This document shows positions 62,757-64,000 of a stretch of DNA of 64,000 nt, one piece after another. A program made the position numbers and the translations under genes. The stretch lies in contig JAMWET010005455.1 of NCBI GenBank assembly GCA_024036415.1, positions 649,501 through 713,500 on the forward strand, written 5' to 3'. Positions within the stretch are counted from its first letter, which is position 1; each line of letters opens with the position of its first letter. The notes under the pieces were generated by a model that ran no database searches, had not been told where the DNA came from, and worked only from the letters and a program-made list of their open reading frames with translations. The stretch is from Prochilodus magdalenae. Lineage: Eukaryota > Chordata > Actinopteri > Characiformes > Prochilodontidae.

Positions 62757-63247
62757 CTCGATATTGAACTTTACTCTTTCAAAGTGGACGTGTGTTTGGC
62801 ACCAAAAAGTGTTTTTTTTTTCTTTTTTCCTTGGAATATTTCTTGTCTGCTATAGGGATGCAAATACCTGTATTGTCTAATTCTTTAACCTTTTGTTAAT
62901 GTTAATAATAACATATCATTAACATTATTAATAGGTGAGTAATTGTTAACTGACAAACCTAAAATCATGTATACATGACAGAGCCAAACAGCTATCCTGT
63001 GACATTACAACTACAGAAAGGGGTTGTTCTGGTCTTACTGAACAAATAACAGGCCTGGACTTCAGTTACCAGAAAATAATTGTAAATTATATCACTGTCA
63101 CAATACTGATCAGAAAATTCACCATTAAATATTCTTCCCGGATCATTCAACCCCAGTAAGAAGTATGCATTATCAGCATGCAACATGCCAAGTAATACAT
63201 TTTAGCATTGCTAAAATAAAATAAGAAATGTATCACTAATAAATAGC

Positions 63248-63305
63248 TTGTAATAATAATAATAATAGTAATAATAATAATAATAATGATGATAACAATA
63301 ATTAT
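63248..63305. repeat. (AAT)n microsatellite
   Basis: Imperfect TAA run with GTA and GAT interruptions. Confidence 0.85.
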
Positions 63306-63394
63306 AATTAATATTATTAACTCTATAAATAGTAATTAATTAATCAATTCATAGCATTTTATTTTCCATTTTTTAGTTGTCTGCCGGTCACTTT

Positions 63395-63935
63395 CAGGGC
63401 CTATCTAGTTTAGGAATTCTGAAGGAGGATAATTGGTAAAAAAATGTTTTGTGGTGAAGTACACCTAGCCCTGGCACCGTTATCGCTAGCGGCTGCCATT
63501 TGCAAGGGAATTGTGCCGTTGGAATGGCTCAAGCTTCTTCTCACTGCGGATTATTCTTCTCCAACTCTCCTGGGCCTGCGAATGACTGACTGAGAGTGTC
63601 ATCCTGTTACGTAACTGACCAGATCCCTGCTCTTGTTTGCTTCACCTGGGTTAATGGCAGCTGCTGACAGCCATCTGCTCCTCCCTCTTCTTTCCCCTTC
63701 TCTCTTCTTCCAGAGCCGAGGAGGTGAGCACTGGCCACTTGGCCCACAGGCTCTAATTAGCCATGTCAGTCTGTGGCCTGATTAATCCTACAGTAGCAGT
63801 GGCTCAGAGCCAGGCCTGCTTCTGCAGCCGTAGGCACTAACAGAGGCTGCTATAAGCCGGCACTGCGCTTTCCCCTTATCAGGAGCATTGGGGCAAAAGT
63901 GAATAATTAATTTGATTTTTTATTATTTGAAAAAA
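63395..63935. promoter_or_regulatory. Candidate conserved non-coding block in tmem164 intron 1
   Basis: A repeat-free, GC-balanced block in an AT-rich intron, with homeodomain-type cores (CTAATTAGC at about 63754, GATTAATCC at about 63780, AATAATTAATTTGATT near 63903). It includes a long pyrimidine tract ending TTCTTCCAG at 63713. Assigned on composition and motif density only; conservation was not tested. Confidence 0.35.
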
Positions 63936-64000
63936 CAGGAGGGGCACTGATGAACTCTTACATGTTGTTCATGTTTGTTTGTAGCGTGTGACATGGTCAT

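Overview
The window is vertebrate nuclear DNA, almost certainly from a ray-finned (teleost) fish. Four intron-containing genes can be assembled exon by exon. They sit in long AT-rich non-coding stretches full of fish-type repeats: dead Tc1/mariner copies, tRNA-headed SINEs, palindromic MITEs, minisatellites and microsatellites. Species cannot be read from the sequence. Nothing prokaryotic, and no CRISPR array, rRNA or functional tRNA gene, was seen.

Layout. 1-14.3 kb: no gene recognised; dispersed repeats and a GC-richer unique block at about 2.6-4.2 kb. 14.3-21.5 kb (minus): brcc3, the K63-specific deubiquitinase BRCC36, complete in 8 coding exons (260 aa). 22.5-22.9 kb (plus): cmc4, a twin CX9C mitochondrial protein, complete in 2 coding exons (92 aa), head-to-head with brcc3. 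25.2-30.1 kb (minus): fundc2, a FUN14-domain outer mitochondrial membrane protein, complete in 5 exons (148 aa), tail-to-tail with cmc4. 30.1-45.4 kb: gene-free, with several tandem arrays including a 54-bp minisatellite of about 1.2 kb. 45.4-46.9 kb (plus): promoter and first coding exon of tmem164 (121 codons). 46.9-64 kb: tmem164 intron 1, which runs off the window, ending in a non-repetitive block that could be a conserved element.

The block fundc2-cmc4-brcc3 matches human Xq28 (FUNDC2, CMC4/MTCP1, BRCC3). TMEM164 lies elsewhere on the human X (Xq23), so its position next to fundc2 is a fish arrangement or an ancestral linkage. Three of the four proteins act at mitochondria or in membrane-lipid and autophagy biology; brcc3 is the DNA-damage and inflammasome deubiquitinase.

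Most notable observation: brcc3 intron 2 has no GT-AG ends. It begins ATATCCTTA, carries TTTCTTAAC near its 3' end and finishes in AC, the full signature of a minor-spliceosome (U12-type) AT-AC intron. It joins the reading frame exactly just before the JAMM zinc-binding motif. A palindromic MITE fills most of this intron.
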